From contig JADYYP010000053.1 of NCBI GenBank assembly GCA_020853575.1, forward strand, positions 62,001-126,000: a stretch of 64,000 nt of DNA, read 5' to 3'. Below the pieces are notes generated by a model. That model was not told the origin of the DNA. It was given only the letters and a program-made list of their open reading frames with translations, and ran no database searches. The stretch is from Planctomycetota bacterium (GTDB taxonomy: Bacteria > Planctomycetota > UBA1135 > GCA-002686595). Positions within the stretch are counted from its first letter, which is position 1, and each line of letters begins with the position of its first letter. Positions 24,374 to 33,343 of this stretch are shown here, piece after piece. Made by a program: the position numbers and the translations under genes.

Positions 24374-25843
24374 TCAGCGCTCTTTCGGAGGCAGGCCTTC
24401 GGTGTAGCCGAGCTCGCGCAGCCGGCGTGCGACCTCGTCCGCCTGCTCACGCGAGAAGTTGCTGGGAAGCGGACGGGCCGTGTGCTCCCAAGCATCGAGG
24501 CGCGCGCGCAGCTCGCTCAGGTTCGGCGGCGCACCGGCATCGCCGCGCGCCAGCAAGTCGACGCGCTCGTGCGGATCGCTCTCGAGGTCGAAGAGCTGTT
24601 CCAGCCCGAGGTACGGCGCGCGGATCAGCTTCCAGCGGCCATCGACGATGCAACTGGGCTTGAGCGCATTGGCCCACGCGCCCCTCTCGAAGCTCGGATG
24701 CGTCGGCTGCGTCGCCTCGCTGAACACCGGGCCGCGCGGCCGTGCCTCTCCGCGCGCCAGCGGCACCAAGCTGACGCCGTCGAATGCCACCATGCTGTCG
24801 ATGCCGGCGAGCTCGAGCACGGTCGGCGCGAGATCGACCGAGGACACGGGTTGCGCGACGCTGCGCGGCGCGAGCCCGGGGGCGCGCAGGATCAGTGGAA
24901 CGTGCACGGTCGTCTCGTGCAGCCACAGCCCGTGATTGAAGAAGTCCGCGTGCTCGTGGAACGACTCGCCGTGGTCGGCGGTGACGACGATCAACGTGTC
25001 CGCGGCGCGCTCGGGCGTCCCGAAGACGCGGAACACGCGCTCGAGCTGGGTGTCGATCTCGGCGATCTCCGCGGCGTACTGGGCCTCGATCTGGGCATCG
25101 AAGGCGTCGAGCGGAGTGCCGTCGACGCGGCCGATGAGCTCGCGCGGGAGGCCCGAGAGCAAGGGCGCCTCCCAGCCCGGCGGACTCGAGATCCAGCGCT
25201 GCTGGTGCGCTAGCGCGCGGCGGCTCAGGGTGTCGAGCGTGACCGGAGGCAAGCCCGAATCCTTGGGCGCATAGGGCGCGTGCGCGTCGAAGTAGTGCAG
25301 GAACACGAAGGCGCGCTCGGGTCGTGTCTCGTCGAACCAGCGCAACGCGGAATCGGTCACTTCACTCGCGCTGCGTTGGCTTTGGTCGACACCCGCCGTG
25401 CCGAGCTCGGTGGTGAAGCGCGCGTCGTAGAGCTGGAATCCTTGGTCGAGTCCGAAGGGCTTGTCCAGGGCGAAGGAACCGAGGAACGCCGCGGTCGCGT
25501 AGCCGCGCTGCGCGAAGATCTCGGCCAGCGTGATGTTGTCGGGGTGCAGCACGAAGCCATTGCGCGGGACCCCATGCGCGTGCGGGTAGCGCCCCGTCAT
25601 GATCGAAGCGTGCGAGGCCAGCGTCGTCGGCGCGGCCGTGATCGCGTGCTCGAAGCGCACTCCCAGGTTCGCGAGGCGATCGATGCTCGGGCTCTTGGTC
25701 GCCGAAGCGTCGTAGCAGCCGAGCGCATCGGCGCGCACGGTGTCCAGGGAGATCAGCACGACGTAGCGGATCGGAGACCGTGGAGCGTCGCTGCACGCCG
25801 CGAGGGCGCAGAGCGCGAGGCACGCAAGCAGGCGTCGGGCCAT
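24374..25843 (-). CDS. Sulfatase-superfamily hydrolase with threonine at the nucleophile position
   Basis: Alkaline-phosphatase-superfamily enzyme of 489 residues, exported as a lipoprotein (LAAC, C17). Metal-binding residues are visible in ISLDTVRADALGCYD and VVTADHGESFHEH. At the position where sulfatases have Cys/Ser-x-Pro-Ser-Arg the sequence is PTTLASHASIMTGRYP, placing T74 where the formylglycine precursor should be. Such TLxSH proteins are probably not formylglycine sulfatases; they may be phosphoesterases or phosphotransferases. The upstream membrane glycosyltransferase-like gene overlaps the start by one base (TGATG), so both may act on the same envelope glycan. Confidence 0.88.
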   Translation of the reverse strand: MARRLLACLALCALAACSDAPRSPIRYVVLISLDTVRADALGCYDASATKSPSIDRLANLGVRFEHAITAAPTTLASHASIMTGRYPHAHGVPRNGFVLHPDNITLAEIFAQRGYATAAFLGSFALDKPFGLDQGFQLYDARFTTELGTAGVDQSQRSASEVTDSALRWFDETRPERAFVFLHYFDAHAPYAPKDSGLPPVTLDTLSRRALAHQQRWISSPPGWEAPLLSGLPRELIGRVDGTPLDAFDAQIEAQYAAEIAEIDTQLERVFRVFGTPERAADTLIVVTADHGESFHEHADFFNHGLWLHETTVHVPLILRAPGLAPRSVAQPVSSVDLAPTVLELAGIDSMVAFDGVSLVPLARGEARPRGPVFSEATQPTHPSFERGAWANALKPSCIVDGRWKLIRAPYLGLEQLFDLESDPHERVDLLARGDAGAPPNLSELRARLDAWEHTARPLPSNFSREQADEVARRLRELGYTEGLPPKER

Positions 25844-27408
25844 CACTGTGTCCAGTCTAGTCGGAACAGGCGCAACTCCGTGCGCGCGGGGAAGCCATCG
25901 CTCGGCTCGAGCTGTGCGCGCTCGATGCGCAAGCGCGCGGCCCACGGTCGCGTGCGCCAGTCGGCGGGCAGTCCGTAGTCCAGCGCGGTGTCGCTCGTCG
26001 CCAGCGCTGCGCCGATGTAGTCGGGTTGGCGCTCCAGGAAGAACTCGGGCTCGACCTTGAGGTCGTGTCCGGCCGACGCGCGCACCGGCGGTGCGCCGCG
26101 CCGCGCGACCTCCGGCGACACCAAGCCGTACATGTCGAACAGCTCGAGCTCCGTGCGATAGCCGAGCGCGCCGACCGCGTCGAGCACCATCGATTCACCG
26201 GGCCGCGTGTGGCGCGCGATGACCGCGGCGGCCTTGCTCCAGAATTCCTGCCGCTCGCGCATCGCGCGCCATTGCTCGCGCTCGGTGATGGCGTCGGGCC
26301 GGTTCCAGCGGAAGTGGAAGCGCTGCCGCAGCGCTCGCGGCGCTGGCTCGAGCCCGATCAGCGGGGCGATCGAAAGCGCCACGAGCACCGTCGAGAAGCC
26401 GACGCTCAGCGCGCGCGAAGGTTCGAGACGCTTCCAAGCGGTCGCGGCCGACAGCACCACGAAAGGCGTCGCCGGAACGAGGAAGCGTCCGTAGGGCATG
26501 AAGTCGCCACCGACGTACACCGATGCCGCGCAAGCGAAGCCGAAGATCGCGAGCAGGCTCGAAATGAGGCGTGCGGTGCCGCGCAGGCCGTACAGCATCG
26601 AGGCCAGCAGAGCCACGAGCAGCGCCGGCTCGGCGAGCACGAAGGACACGACGTAGGCGAAGCCGCGTTCGGTGCGCAACGCCGAAGCTCCGACCTTGGC
26701 GTGCGCGGTGTTGGGGAGCCAGTCTCCGTGCACGATTCGGCGCAGCGCGAGCTGGGCCGCGACCGCGATCGCCAGCGCCAGCGCGACTCGCGCGACGGTG
26801 GCCCAACTCGTCGACCGCGCGAATGCCGCCGCGCCGAGCACCGCGGCGACCCATACGGCTCCATCGGCGCGCAACCAGGTGGCTGCGATGGCGCAGGCCG
26901 CCGCGGCGCGCGTCGAGCGCGCGTCCAAGCGCTCGAACACGCCGAACAGCGCAAGCGCGAAGGCCATGGTCTCCAGCCCGCTGGTTGCCCAGACCGTCGT
27001 GCTGGGCAAGCAGCCCAGCACGCACGACACACCGATGGTGCTCGCCGCGCTGACTGCGAAGCGGCGCTGCGCGAGGCGCGCGCAGAGCGCGATCAACGCC
27101 GCGCCGCAGGCGATCGAAAGCACCTGGCTGACTCCGGTGAGCTCGAGCCCGAGCGCCTCGAACGGCGCGAGCGCCAGGATCCAGGCCAGATTGGAGTAGC
27201 CCTCGACCGCCGGGGCTTCCGAGGCGTTGAAGCGCAGCCCGAGGCCTTCGACCAGATGGCGCGCGTAGCGGAACGAGATCAGGGCGTCGTCGCAGATCCA
27301 GCGCTGGCCCAGCGCGAGCGCGAGGTAGGGCACGAGGCCCACCCAGGCTGGCCACCACGGCCGACCGTCCGGCGCCTGCGCCGCGCGATCCACTGCGTTC
27401 GTCGACAC
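25843..27408 (-). CDS. GT-C-type membrane glycosyltransferase-like protein
   Basis: Polytopic membrane protein of 521 residues with at least ten hydrophobic helices. The early motif DDALISFRYARHLVEG followed by VEGYSNLAW is typical of polyprenyl-phosphate-sugar-dependent GT-C enzymes such as AftB/ZomB-like arabinosyltransferases; the DD would be the catalytic acidic pair in the first loop. The C-terminal soluble part includes LDAVGALGYRTELELFDMYG, also seen in that group. The donor and acceptor are unknown. It starts at GTG, with TACGCT six bases upstream and no ribosome site, and is coupled to the sulfatase-like gene. Confidence 0.7.
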   Translation of the reverse strand: MSTNAVDRAAQAPDGRPWWPAWVGLVPYLALALGQRWICDDALISFRYARHLVEGLGLRFNASEAPAVEGYSNLAWILALAPFEALGLELTGVSQVLSIACGAALIALCARLAQRRFAVSAASTIGVSCVLGCLPSTTVWATSGLETMAFALALFGVFERLDARSTRAAAACAIAATWLRADGAVWVAAVLGAAAFARSTSWATVARVALALAIAVAAQLALRRIVHGDWLPNTAHAKVGASALRTERGFAYVVSFVLAEPALLVALLASMLYGLRGTARLISSLLAIFGFACAASVYVGGDFMPYGRFLVPATPFVVLSAATAWKRLEPSRALSVGFSTVLVALSIAPLIGLEPAPRALRQRFHFRWNRPDAITEREQWRAMRERQEFWSKAAAVIARHTRPGESMVLDAVGALGYRTELELFDMYGLVSPEVARRGAPPVRASAGHDLKVEPEFFLERQPDYIGAALATSDTALDYGLPADWRTRPWAARLRIERAQLEPSDGFPARTELRLFRLDWTQ

Positions 27409-27414
27409 GCGTCG

Positions 27415-27420
27415 AGCGTA
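27415..27420 (-). promoter_or_regulatory. Candidate -10 hexamer, leaderless GT-C gene
   Basis: TACGCT on the minus strand, six bases before the GTG start at 27408. Confidence 0.4.
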
Positions 27421-27519
27421 GCCCGCCGGATTCGCGGGCCTCCACTGCCAACGAAAAAACTCTCGCCGAGCCCTGGCGTTGCCGCGTGAGGCCGCGAGCC
27501 TGCTCGAACCCGACGCGGG

Positions 27520-28515
27520 TCAGCGCTCGACGCGCCGCGCCTTGACCAACACGACCAGTTGTTCTGCGGGATCGCTCGAGGAGCCGACGAGCACCACGCC
27601 CGTGCCCGAGTGGAGCAAGACGCGCGACTCGAAGCGCTGCGTTTCGGCCGCGGGCAGCGCGATCTCGAACTCGCGGCCCGTGGCGCCGCGCGCGATCCTC
27701 TTCGTCGGCACCGGCCGGACCAGCTCGGACTGTTGGAGCTCGAACTCGAGGTCGAGCAAGTCACCCGGCAGCGGCAGCGCGCGCATGTCGAGCGCCGTGC
27801 CGGTCCGCAGCACGGCGATGTCCGGATCCGCGATCTCCTGCGCACCGGGCTCGGCGCGCACGAGGCGCCAATCGCGCACGAAGGTGTACTCGTCGGTGAT
27901 GGAGATGCTCGAGCGCCGACCGGCCAGCGTGGTGAGTTTCGGCGCGCGGATGCGCTCGAGCTCCTTGCATTCGGCCAAGCGCTGCTCCAGTTCCGCCAGC
28001 GCCTCGGGCGTGGTCAGCACGGCTGTTTGGTCGAGCTCCAGCGACTTCAGGAGCTCGCTCGGGCCCCTCAGATACTGCGTCTCGACCTCGACCATTCCAT
28101 CGAACGAGCGCAACTGATCGAGGATCGCTTGGGTGCGCTCGTGCTGCGCCGGGAGCAAGTTGGCGATCAATGCACCGTTGGGAGTGAGCTCGAGCTGCTC
28201 CGCGGCGACGGCCGGTTGCAGGTGCGCGCTGAGCAAGCCGCGCAACACCGGCGCGTTCGCCGCGCGCAGCTCCGCCGCGCTGGGCTCGTGCGCGCGGCCC
28301 TCGGAGCTCGCACCTTCGACCCCCAGGGGCTCTGGTACACCGAGCTTGGGTGCTGGGAAGGACGGGCCGAACGCGGACAGCATGTCACTGACGTCGTAGA
28401 TCTTCACGGCGCGAACATCGCTCGTGGTGACGGACTGCGGAGCGCGCGAGACGCCCGGGTTGGTGGAGGCAAACGTCGCGGCGACGGTCAGCGTGATTGC
28501 GAGGAGCGTGTGCAT
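27520..28515 (-). CDS. Exported secretin-like protein
   Basis: Secreted protein of 331 residues with a signal peptide at about 1-20. The central segment (SFDGMVEVETQYLRGPSELL) and RIRAPKLTTLAGRRSSISI resemble the secretin-domain region of type II/III secretion proteins, where a short N-domain is followed by a beta-rich 'APxLTTLxGxxASI' segment. The protein is far too short for a complete GspD secretin (usually over 600 residues) and no other secretion genes are present, so it is at most a secretin-related periplasmic protein. It is the third gene of an ECF sigma/anti-sigma operon, eight bases after the anti-sigma gene. Confidence 0.55.
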   Translation of the reverse strand: MHTLLAITLTVAATFASTNPGVSRAPQSVTTSDVRAVKIYDVSDMLSAFGPSFPAPKLGVPEPLGVEGASSEGRAHEPSAAELRAANAPVLRGLLSAHLQPAVAAEQLELTPNGALIANLLPAQHERTQAILDQLRSFDGMVEVETQYLRGPSELLKSLELDQTAVLTTPEALAELEQRLAECKELERIRAPKLTTLAGRRSSISITDEYTFVRDWRLVRAEPGAQEIADPDIAVLRTGTALDMRALPLPGDLLDLEFELQQSELVRPVPTKRIARGATGREFEIALPAAETQRFESRVLLHSGTGVVLVGSSSDPAEQLVVLVKARRVER

Positions 28516-28523
28516 GGGTCGTT

Positions 28524-29045
28524 TCAGTTGCCGGTGGGGACCACGGAAGCGAGGGCGTACAGGAGGCGTGGCTCGAGCGTGGACGCAGGCGCCGTGGAGG
28601 CGACGAAACGCGTCGAGCGCACGCCCGATGCGAGCTCGACCTCGGTGACGCCGCGCGCGTCGGCGAGCGTGTTCACGATTCGCAGCGCGAGGATGCGCGG
28701 AGTCGCGTCGAGCTCGTGGCTCTCGGATGCGAGCGCTGCCGCGTCGCGTTGCGTGTGCGGCGAGGTCGACCCGGCATCGCGTGAGCCGTCGCCATCGCGG
28801 CGCGTGCTCCAGATCCACGCGAGCGCGAGCCCCGCGGCCACCGCGGCGATCATCAGGCGCGCCCATCCGCTGCGCCTGGCCTGCGGAGCGCGCAGCTCGC
28901 GCAGCCCGCGCTCGACGCGCCGGAGCTCGTCGAGCAGGCCCGGGTCCTCGCTGATCAGGCGCTGCAGCGCCGCATCCTCGAGCGGATCGCGACGCGCGTC
29001 CCAAGCCTCGTCCACGCGCTCCCAGAAGTCCTTGCGGCGGTTCAT
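28524..29045 (-). CDS. Putative anti-sigma factor (single-pass membrane)
   Basis: Protein of 173 residues. A charged N-terminal helix-rich domain of about 60 residues is followed by one membrane helix (RLMIAAVAAGLALAWIW) and an extracytoplasmic domain of about 90 residues. Its ATG overlaps the stop of the ECF sigma factor gene (ATGA), the classic arrangement for a cognate anti-sigma factor. No zinc-binding HxxxCxxC is present, so it is a non-ZAS type if it is an anti-sigma factor. Confidence 0.7.
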   Translation of the reverse strand: MNRRKDFWERVDEAWDARRDPLEDAALQRLISEDPGLLDELRRVERGLRELRAPQARRSGWARLMIAAVAAGLALAWIWSTRRDGDGSRDAGSTSPHTQRDAAALASESHELDATPRILALRIVNTLADARGVTEVELASGVRSTRFVASTAPASTLEPRLLYALASVVPTGN

Positions 29046-29527
29046 GGTGCCTCCACTGCACCCAGGCGCTTGCGCGCTCGGTGCAAATGCGATTTGACCG
29101 TGCCCTCGGGCATCGCGAGCGCGATGGCGATGGCGCGCACGCTCTCGCCACGGCCGTGGAAGCGCACCAGGACGTCGCGCTCGACCGCGGTCAGCCGTGC
29201 GAGGCGCTGCTGCAGGTCCTCGCGATGCTCGACGAGCTCGAGCCCGCGCTCCTGCGCCTCGGGCGTGTGGCGCAGCTCGCCGGGCGCGCGCCGCGTGCGC
29301 TCGCGTTGGTCGATCACCAGCCTCAGCGCCATCGCGCGCAGCCAGGGTCCGAGCTCGCGCGCGGGGTCGAATGCGCTCGAGTACTTGAGCGCGCGCGCGG
29401 CGACCTCTTGGAGCAGGTCCTCCGGCTCGCCTTCGGGGCCCGCGACGCGGCGCAGATACGCTCGCACGCTCGGCAGCTCGCGCAGGACGCGCTGCTCGAA
29501 CGAAGGCTCGTCGCGCTCCTCGGGCAT
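29042..29527 (-). CDS. ECF-type RNA polymerase sigma factor
   Basis: Sigma factor of 161 residues. Region 2 includes EDLLQEVAARALKYSSAFDP and WLRAMALRLVIDQRE; region 4 includes RLARLTAVERDVLVRFHGRG and AIALAMPEGTVKSHLHRARK. The ATG at 29527 gives the usual compact ECF N-terminus; upstream in-frame sequence is non-protein-like. It heads the sigma/anti-sigma/secretin-like operon and is divergent from the secreted-protein gene at 29646. Confidence 0.9.
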   Translation of the reverse strand: MPEERDEPSFEQRVLRELPSVRAYLRRVAGPEGEPEDLLQEVAARALKYSSAFDPARELGPWLRAMALRLVIDQRERTRRAPGELRHTPEAQERGLELVEHREDLQQRLARLTAVERDVLVRFHGRGESVRAIAIALAMPEGTVKSHLHRARKRLGAVEAP

Positions 29528-29620
29528 GGCAACGGACTCGGACACGAGGAGGGAGTACCACCCCAACGTGCGCCGCGGTTGCGAGAAAATCCGTCGCGCG
29601 CTGGCGCATCGTCCGGCCGC

Positions 29621-29626
29621 TAAACT
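29621..29626 (+). promoter_or_regulatory. Candidate -10 hexamer of secreted-protein gene
   Basis: TAAACT, followed by a GGGAGA ribosome site at 29632-29637 and the ATG at 29646. Confidence 0.35.
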
Positions 29627-29645
29627 CCGCGCGGGAGAAATGCAC

Positions 29646-30605
29646 ATGAACCTCGCCCCGTGGCTCGCGCTGGCCCTGCTGGCCTCTCCAGGACTCGCGC
29701 AGCGCGAGCCCTTGCCCGTGCACAAGTCGGTGGAGCTGAAGGAGGACGGCAAACGCTACACGGTCGATGGGCGCATCAAGATCGCTGGCGACAAGCTGAT
29801 CAGCGTGCTCAAGGCGGCGACGATCGAGGGCACGGCAGCGGAGAACGTGATCGAGCTCTCCGGCTCGCTCAACCTGAAGGCCAACCTGGGCGGCAAGGTC
29901 GTGCTGGAGAACGTGTGGATCGAGCTCGCGGCGGATGCGCGCGAGCTGAACCTGTCGGACGTGCAGTTCCGCGGGGGCGGGATCCGTTGTGTCGAGGCCG
30001 GCGTGCGCGAGTTGAAGATGTTCGCCATCGCGACCGCGTTCGACGGACGCGCGCAGTTCGGCCTGAGTGTGTTCGGTGGCGAGATCGACCTGCAGCAGTG
30101 CTCATTCGCGCAGCCGGTGACGATCAAGGGGCTCGCGCAGTCGGAGAAGATCCCCAACAAGGCCGACCTCGAGCTGATCGCGGCCCGCGGACTCCCTCAG
30201 GGATTGGTGATCGACGGCATCAAGAACGTCACCGTGCGCCACTGCGACATCTGGGGTGATCTGGCGGTGCTGCGCAATTGGACCAAGCTGACTTTCGACG
30301 GCAACAACGTGCGGACACCGCGCATCGAGTTCGCGCTCCCGGTCTACGGCAAGTTCTCGAGCAGCGCGGTGATCAAGAACTGCGACTTCCACTGCGACGA
30401 GATCGGTTTCAGCTGCCCGACCGACGGCGACAAGGTCGAGAAGTTCACGCTCGATCACAATTGGTATCGCGGCCTGACCGACACCAAGGAGATCGTCGCC
30501 AAGATGATCGCCGAGCACACGCGCTTCCCGCGCATCGGCGTCGAGATCGACTGCAAACGCACCACCAAGGGCCGCATGGGCCTGGGCGGCGCGGCGGAGC
30601 GCTGA
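29646..30605 (+). CDS. Secreted protein of unknown function
   Basis: Exported protein of 319 residues with a clean signal peptide ending in SPGLAQ. The mature part has many short alternating stretches such as VIELSGSLNLKANLGGKVVL, VRELKMFAIATAFDG and LVIDGIKNVTVRHCDIWGDL, a pattern compatible with a right-handed beta-helix, though no family is recognised. GGGAGA eight bases upstream favours the ATG at 29646 over the in-frame ATG at 29640. It is divergent from the ECF operon. Confidence 0.75.
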   Translation: MNLAPWLALALLASPGLAQREPLPVHKSVELKEDGKRYTVDGRIKIAGDKLISVLKAATIEGTAAENVIELSGSLNLKANLGGKVVLENVWIELAADARELNLSDVQFRGGGIRCVEAGVRELKMFAIATAFDGRAQFGLSVFGGEIDLQQCSFAQPVTIKGLAQSEKIPNKADLELIAARGLPQGLVIDGIKNVTVRHCDIWGDLAVLRNWTKLTFDGNNVRTPRIEFALPVYGKFSSSAVIKNCDFHCDEIGFSCPTDGDKVEKFTLDHNWYRGLTDTKEIVAKMIAEHTRFPRIGVEIDCKRTTKGRMGLGGAAER

Positions 30606-30644
30606 GAGCCGCGTGTCTTCACCGCATCGCGAGCTCTCAGCGCT
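30598..30644. terminator. Bidirectional hairpin between convergent genes
   Basis: AGCGCTGAGAGC (30598-30609) and GCTCTCAGCGCT (30633-30644) form a perfect 12-bp stem with a 23-base loop. It starts inside the last codons of the plus-strand gene and ends ten bases before the stop of the minus-strand CotH gene, so it could end transcription from both sides. Confidence 0.5.
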
Positions 30645-30653
30645 TCGTGGGGC

Positions 30654-33131
30654 TCAATGGAAGTCGATGCGCAGGCCGTTCGACAGGTTCGAGCCGCCGT
30701 TGTCGCGATACCAGAATTGGAAGTACAGCGTGGCGCCGGCGCTCAAGCCCGTCGCGTAGGACGCGTTGAAGTCGAGCGCGAGCGAAGCGTCACCGGCAGC
30801 GCCCGTCAACACGTTGGGAGTGACGCGTACAATGCCTCCGCCGACGCAGCGGTTGCCGAAGCTCAGCGGCACCTGCACCGGCGAGTGGCCGTAGAGGAAC
30901 AAGCCCGGCACGCTGGAATTGGCGCTCGCGGCGTGCAGCGTGACGTTTTGGCTGGCCGCCGCGGGACTGCCGACAGCGGAGATGCCGCACACGCCACCTG
31001 AGACGTTCGGGAACGCCGTGCAGTAGTTGAAGCCCAAGGGCAAATTGCAGGGCACGCTCGCGGTCGTGCCCGGCGTGCCCAGGTCGCCGCCGGTCGAGGC
31101 GTGCGAGCCGAAGACGTCGCCCGCCGCGGCCAGGCTCCACGCCAGTGGCGTGTTGGTGCCGATCGCGTCGCTGCACGTCTGCCCGCTCTTGTTCTGCGTG
31201 CGGATCGCGCCGGGGAAGTTCTGGTCTCCGAAGTCGAGGCGTTCGACGAGCGCGTCGTTGGCGTCGTAGATGTTGATCTGGTCGTTGCGACCCAGATTCG
31301 CCGTCGAGTTGGGCCCGAGCACCAAGCCCCCCGAGAGACTCCAAGCTGCCGAAAAAGCGCTCGGTGCGACGTCGGTCACGACGATCGATTGGCCGGGGGC
31401 GAGCACGCCCGCAGCGGACAGGTCGAAACCTCCCGGTGTGGCGCTGTCGTCGTCCATGCTCCAGCCGGCGAGGTCGATCGGGCTCGCGGTCATGTTGGTG
31501 AGCTCGAAGAACTCACCGTCGGTGCCGGAATACATGAACTCGGTGACGCGCACGCCGGCCGAGCCGAAGGTGTATTCCACCGCGAGCGGCCGAATCTCGC
31601 TCAAGGCGGGGTAGAAGGTCATCGAGCCGTAGGTGTTGCTCGAAGTCGCCGCGACGTAGTACTTGATCCTCTGGCCTGCGCTGGCGCTCACCGGCAAGAG
31701 CGCGCCGTACACACCGTCCCCGGCCGCGCCGTCGTTCGACAGGCCGTCGTCGCGCGTCAGCGTGCGCGCATAGGGACCTGGCTGCGGGCGGTAGAACAGC
31801 TCGACCTTGCTGATCGGGTTCACGTTGGGCGTTACCGTCGCGCGCACCCACACGGAGTCGGTGGGAGCGGGCGCTGTCGGCGTGTGCGAGACATTGGAGA
31901 TCGCCGGTGCCGGGGCGGATACCTCGGCGTTGGTCGAGAGCTGGGCCGCGCGCTGATTGACATAGGCCTGCAAGCCGATCACGTTGCCGCCGGCCGGGCC
32001 GCTGTAGGGCAGGGTGACGGTGCTCGTGAAGTTGCTCTGGAACAGCGTGTAGCTGTAGAGCTTCTTCGGGTCGGCTTGCACCGCCGCATCGATCAACGTG
32101 CGGTAGGCGCTGAACTCGGCGTTGAACAGCGTCCAGTTGAACTCCGTCAGTGCGGCGCGCATGTGCGCCATGTAGCGTTGGCGCAACTCGGGCACGGCGA
32201 GCACGTGGCTCAGGACGGGCTTGTTCACCGACGTGAAATTGAGTGTCGGTGACCAGGTCGCGTTCGAGAAGCTCTCGTTGCCGTCGGTCTGTTGCAGGTG
32301 CATGCGTCCGTCGGTCGGATCGCGGTACAGCACGAAGTCCGCGCCCTTGTTGACGTAACTGTCGTCGTCGCTGAACAGGTTCTCGAGCGCGACCGACCAG
32401 ATCGAGGGATCGATCGCGAACACGCTGTCGATGTTCTGCCAAGTGGCGAGGGGCTCGTTGGTGACCGAGTTGCAGACGCCGATCAGCGTGGCCCAAGGAT
32501 CCGCGAGCCCACCGTCGTCCTTCAACTCGTAGCCCGTGTAGCCCGCTTGCGTGGCGCCGTTGTAGCGCAGGCCCGGACCGTTGGGATTGTTGGCGCACTT
32601 GAAGCGCGCACCATCCTCGTCCTCGAACCAGTCGCGCAGCAGCGTCTTGTCCCACTGCTGGATGTTGGTGTACACGCCCCAATTCGCACCGTTGAGCGTG
32701 ATGGTGACGTGATTGGCGCGTCCGTTCGGGATGTAGCGCGAGAGGAAGTTCGAATACGCGACTTCGCGGCAGAAGGTCGGGTCGTGGAAGGCGTTGTTGA
32801 GGTTGAGGTTCTTGAACCCCATCAGCGTCTGGTTCGCGTCGACGGCGTCCATCTCGACGTTGAGCGAGACCTTCTGCGATCCCGTCGGCAGCGCGGTGTA
32901 CGAGGTGTTGCCGCGGATGCGGACGCCGACGTTGGGGTAGGTGACGCCCTCGACCACGAGGTCGGCCAGGATGTTCGTCTGCGAAACGTAGTTCTGCTGG
33001 AGCAGCGTCCACCAGTTGGCGTCGTGGAACGTGAAGTCCAAGTTGCGCAGCACGGACGTGTCGTACAGGTCTTGCGCTGACGCCACGGAGGTGCAGATCG
33101 CGACCGCCGCAAGGAGAGAAAGGCGAGACAT
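30654..33131 (-). CDS. Secreted CotH kinase / lamin-tail domain protein
   Basis: Exported protein of 825 residues with a signal peptide ending SVASAQ. Residues from about 20 to 400 match CotH-type protein kinases: VGVRIRGNTSY, FKNLNLNNAFHDPTFCREVA, NWGVYTNIQQWDKTLL and HLQQTDGNESF. About residues 430-540 contain a chitobiase/FN3-like segment. A lamin-tail domain lies at about 545-690 (VRVTEFMYSGTDGEFFELTN and IDLAGWSMDDDS). The last 126 residues are the C-terminal module shared with three other secreted proteins here. CotH proteins phosphorylate surface proteins in spore formers; the substrate here is unknown. The SD is weak and the start was chosen at the signal peptide. Confidence 0.85.
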   Translation of the reverse strand: MSRLSLLAAVAICTSVASAQDLYDTSVLRNLDFTFHDANWWTLLQQNYVSQTNILADLVVEGVTYPNVGVRIRGNTSYTALPTGSQKVSLNVEMDAVDANQTLMGFKNLNLNNAFHDPTFCREVAYSNFLSRYIPNGRANHVTITLNGANWGVYTNIQQWDKTLLRDWFEDEDGARFKCANNPNGPGLRYNGATQAGYTGYELKDDGGLADPWATLIGVCNSVTNEPLATWQNIDSVFAIDPSIWSVALENLFSDDDSYVNKGADFVLYRDPTDGRMHLQQTDGNESFSNATWSPTLNFTSVNKPVLSHVLAVPELRQRYMAHMRAALTEFNWTLFNAEFSAYRTLIDAAVQADPKKLYSYTLFQSNFTSTVTLPYSGPAGGNVIGLQAYVNQRAAQLSTNAEVSAPAPAISNVSHTPTAPAPTDSVWVRATVTPNVNPISKVELFYRPQPGPYARTLTRDDGLSNDGAAGDGVYGALLPVSASAGQRIKYYVAATSSNTYGSMTFYPALSEIRPLAVEYTFGSAGVRVTEFMYSGTDGEFFELTNMTASPIDLAGWSMDDDSATPGGFDLSAAGVLAPGQSIVVTDVAPSAFSAAWSLSGGLVLGPNSTANLGRNDQINIYDANDALVERLDFGDQNFPGAIRTQNKSGQTCSDAIGTNTPLAWSLAAAGDVFGSHASTGGDLGTPGTTASVPCNLPLGFNYCTAFPNVSGGVCGISAVGSPAAASQNVTLHAASANSSVPGLFLYGHSPVQVPLSFGNRCVGGGIVRVTPNVLTGAAGDASLALDFNASYATGLSAGATLYFQFWYRDNGGSNLSNGLRIDFH

Positions 33132-33158
33132 GGTGATCCTGAAGAATCTCTGAAGTGA

Positions 33159-33200
33159 GTTCGCCTCGCGAACCCGCGAGCACCGCACTCGACGCGGTGC
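33159..33200 (-). other. Two hairpins in the CotH gene leader
   Basis: GTTCGC/GCGAAC (33159-33164, 33168-33173) and GCACCGC/GCGGTGC (33180-33186, 33194-33200) lie between the two secreted-protein genes. They may be a weak terminator of the upstream gene or leader structure; nothing else was seen in this gap. Confidence 0.3.
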
Positions 33201-33343
33201 GCTCTTTCAACGTTCGCGGGCGTGTGAAGTTCCCCAGCTCTTGTTCGATTCCACGAGGTGCGCAGGTACTCCTGCGCCGCCGCTAGAGCCTGCGACGCGC
33301 GCGTGCACTCGTGTGGACTCGCGAGCCGAGCCGACGCTCGCGC

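Noticed and set aside
31513-33210. A 565-residue frame on the same strand as the CotH gene, shifted by one
   Set aside because: Arginine/histidine-rich shifted-frame translation of the CotH gene; not a frameshifted gene.
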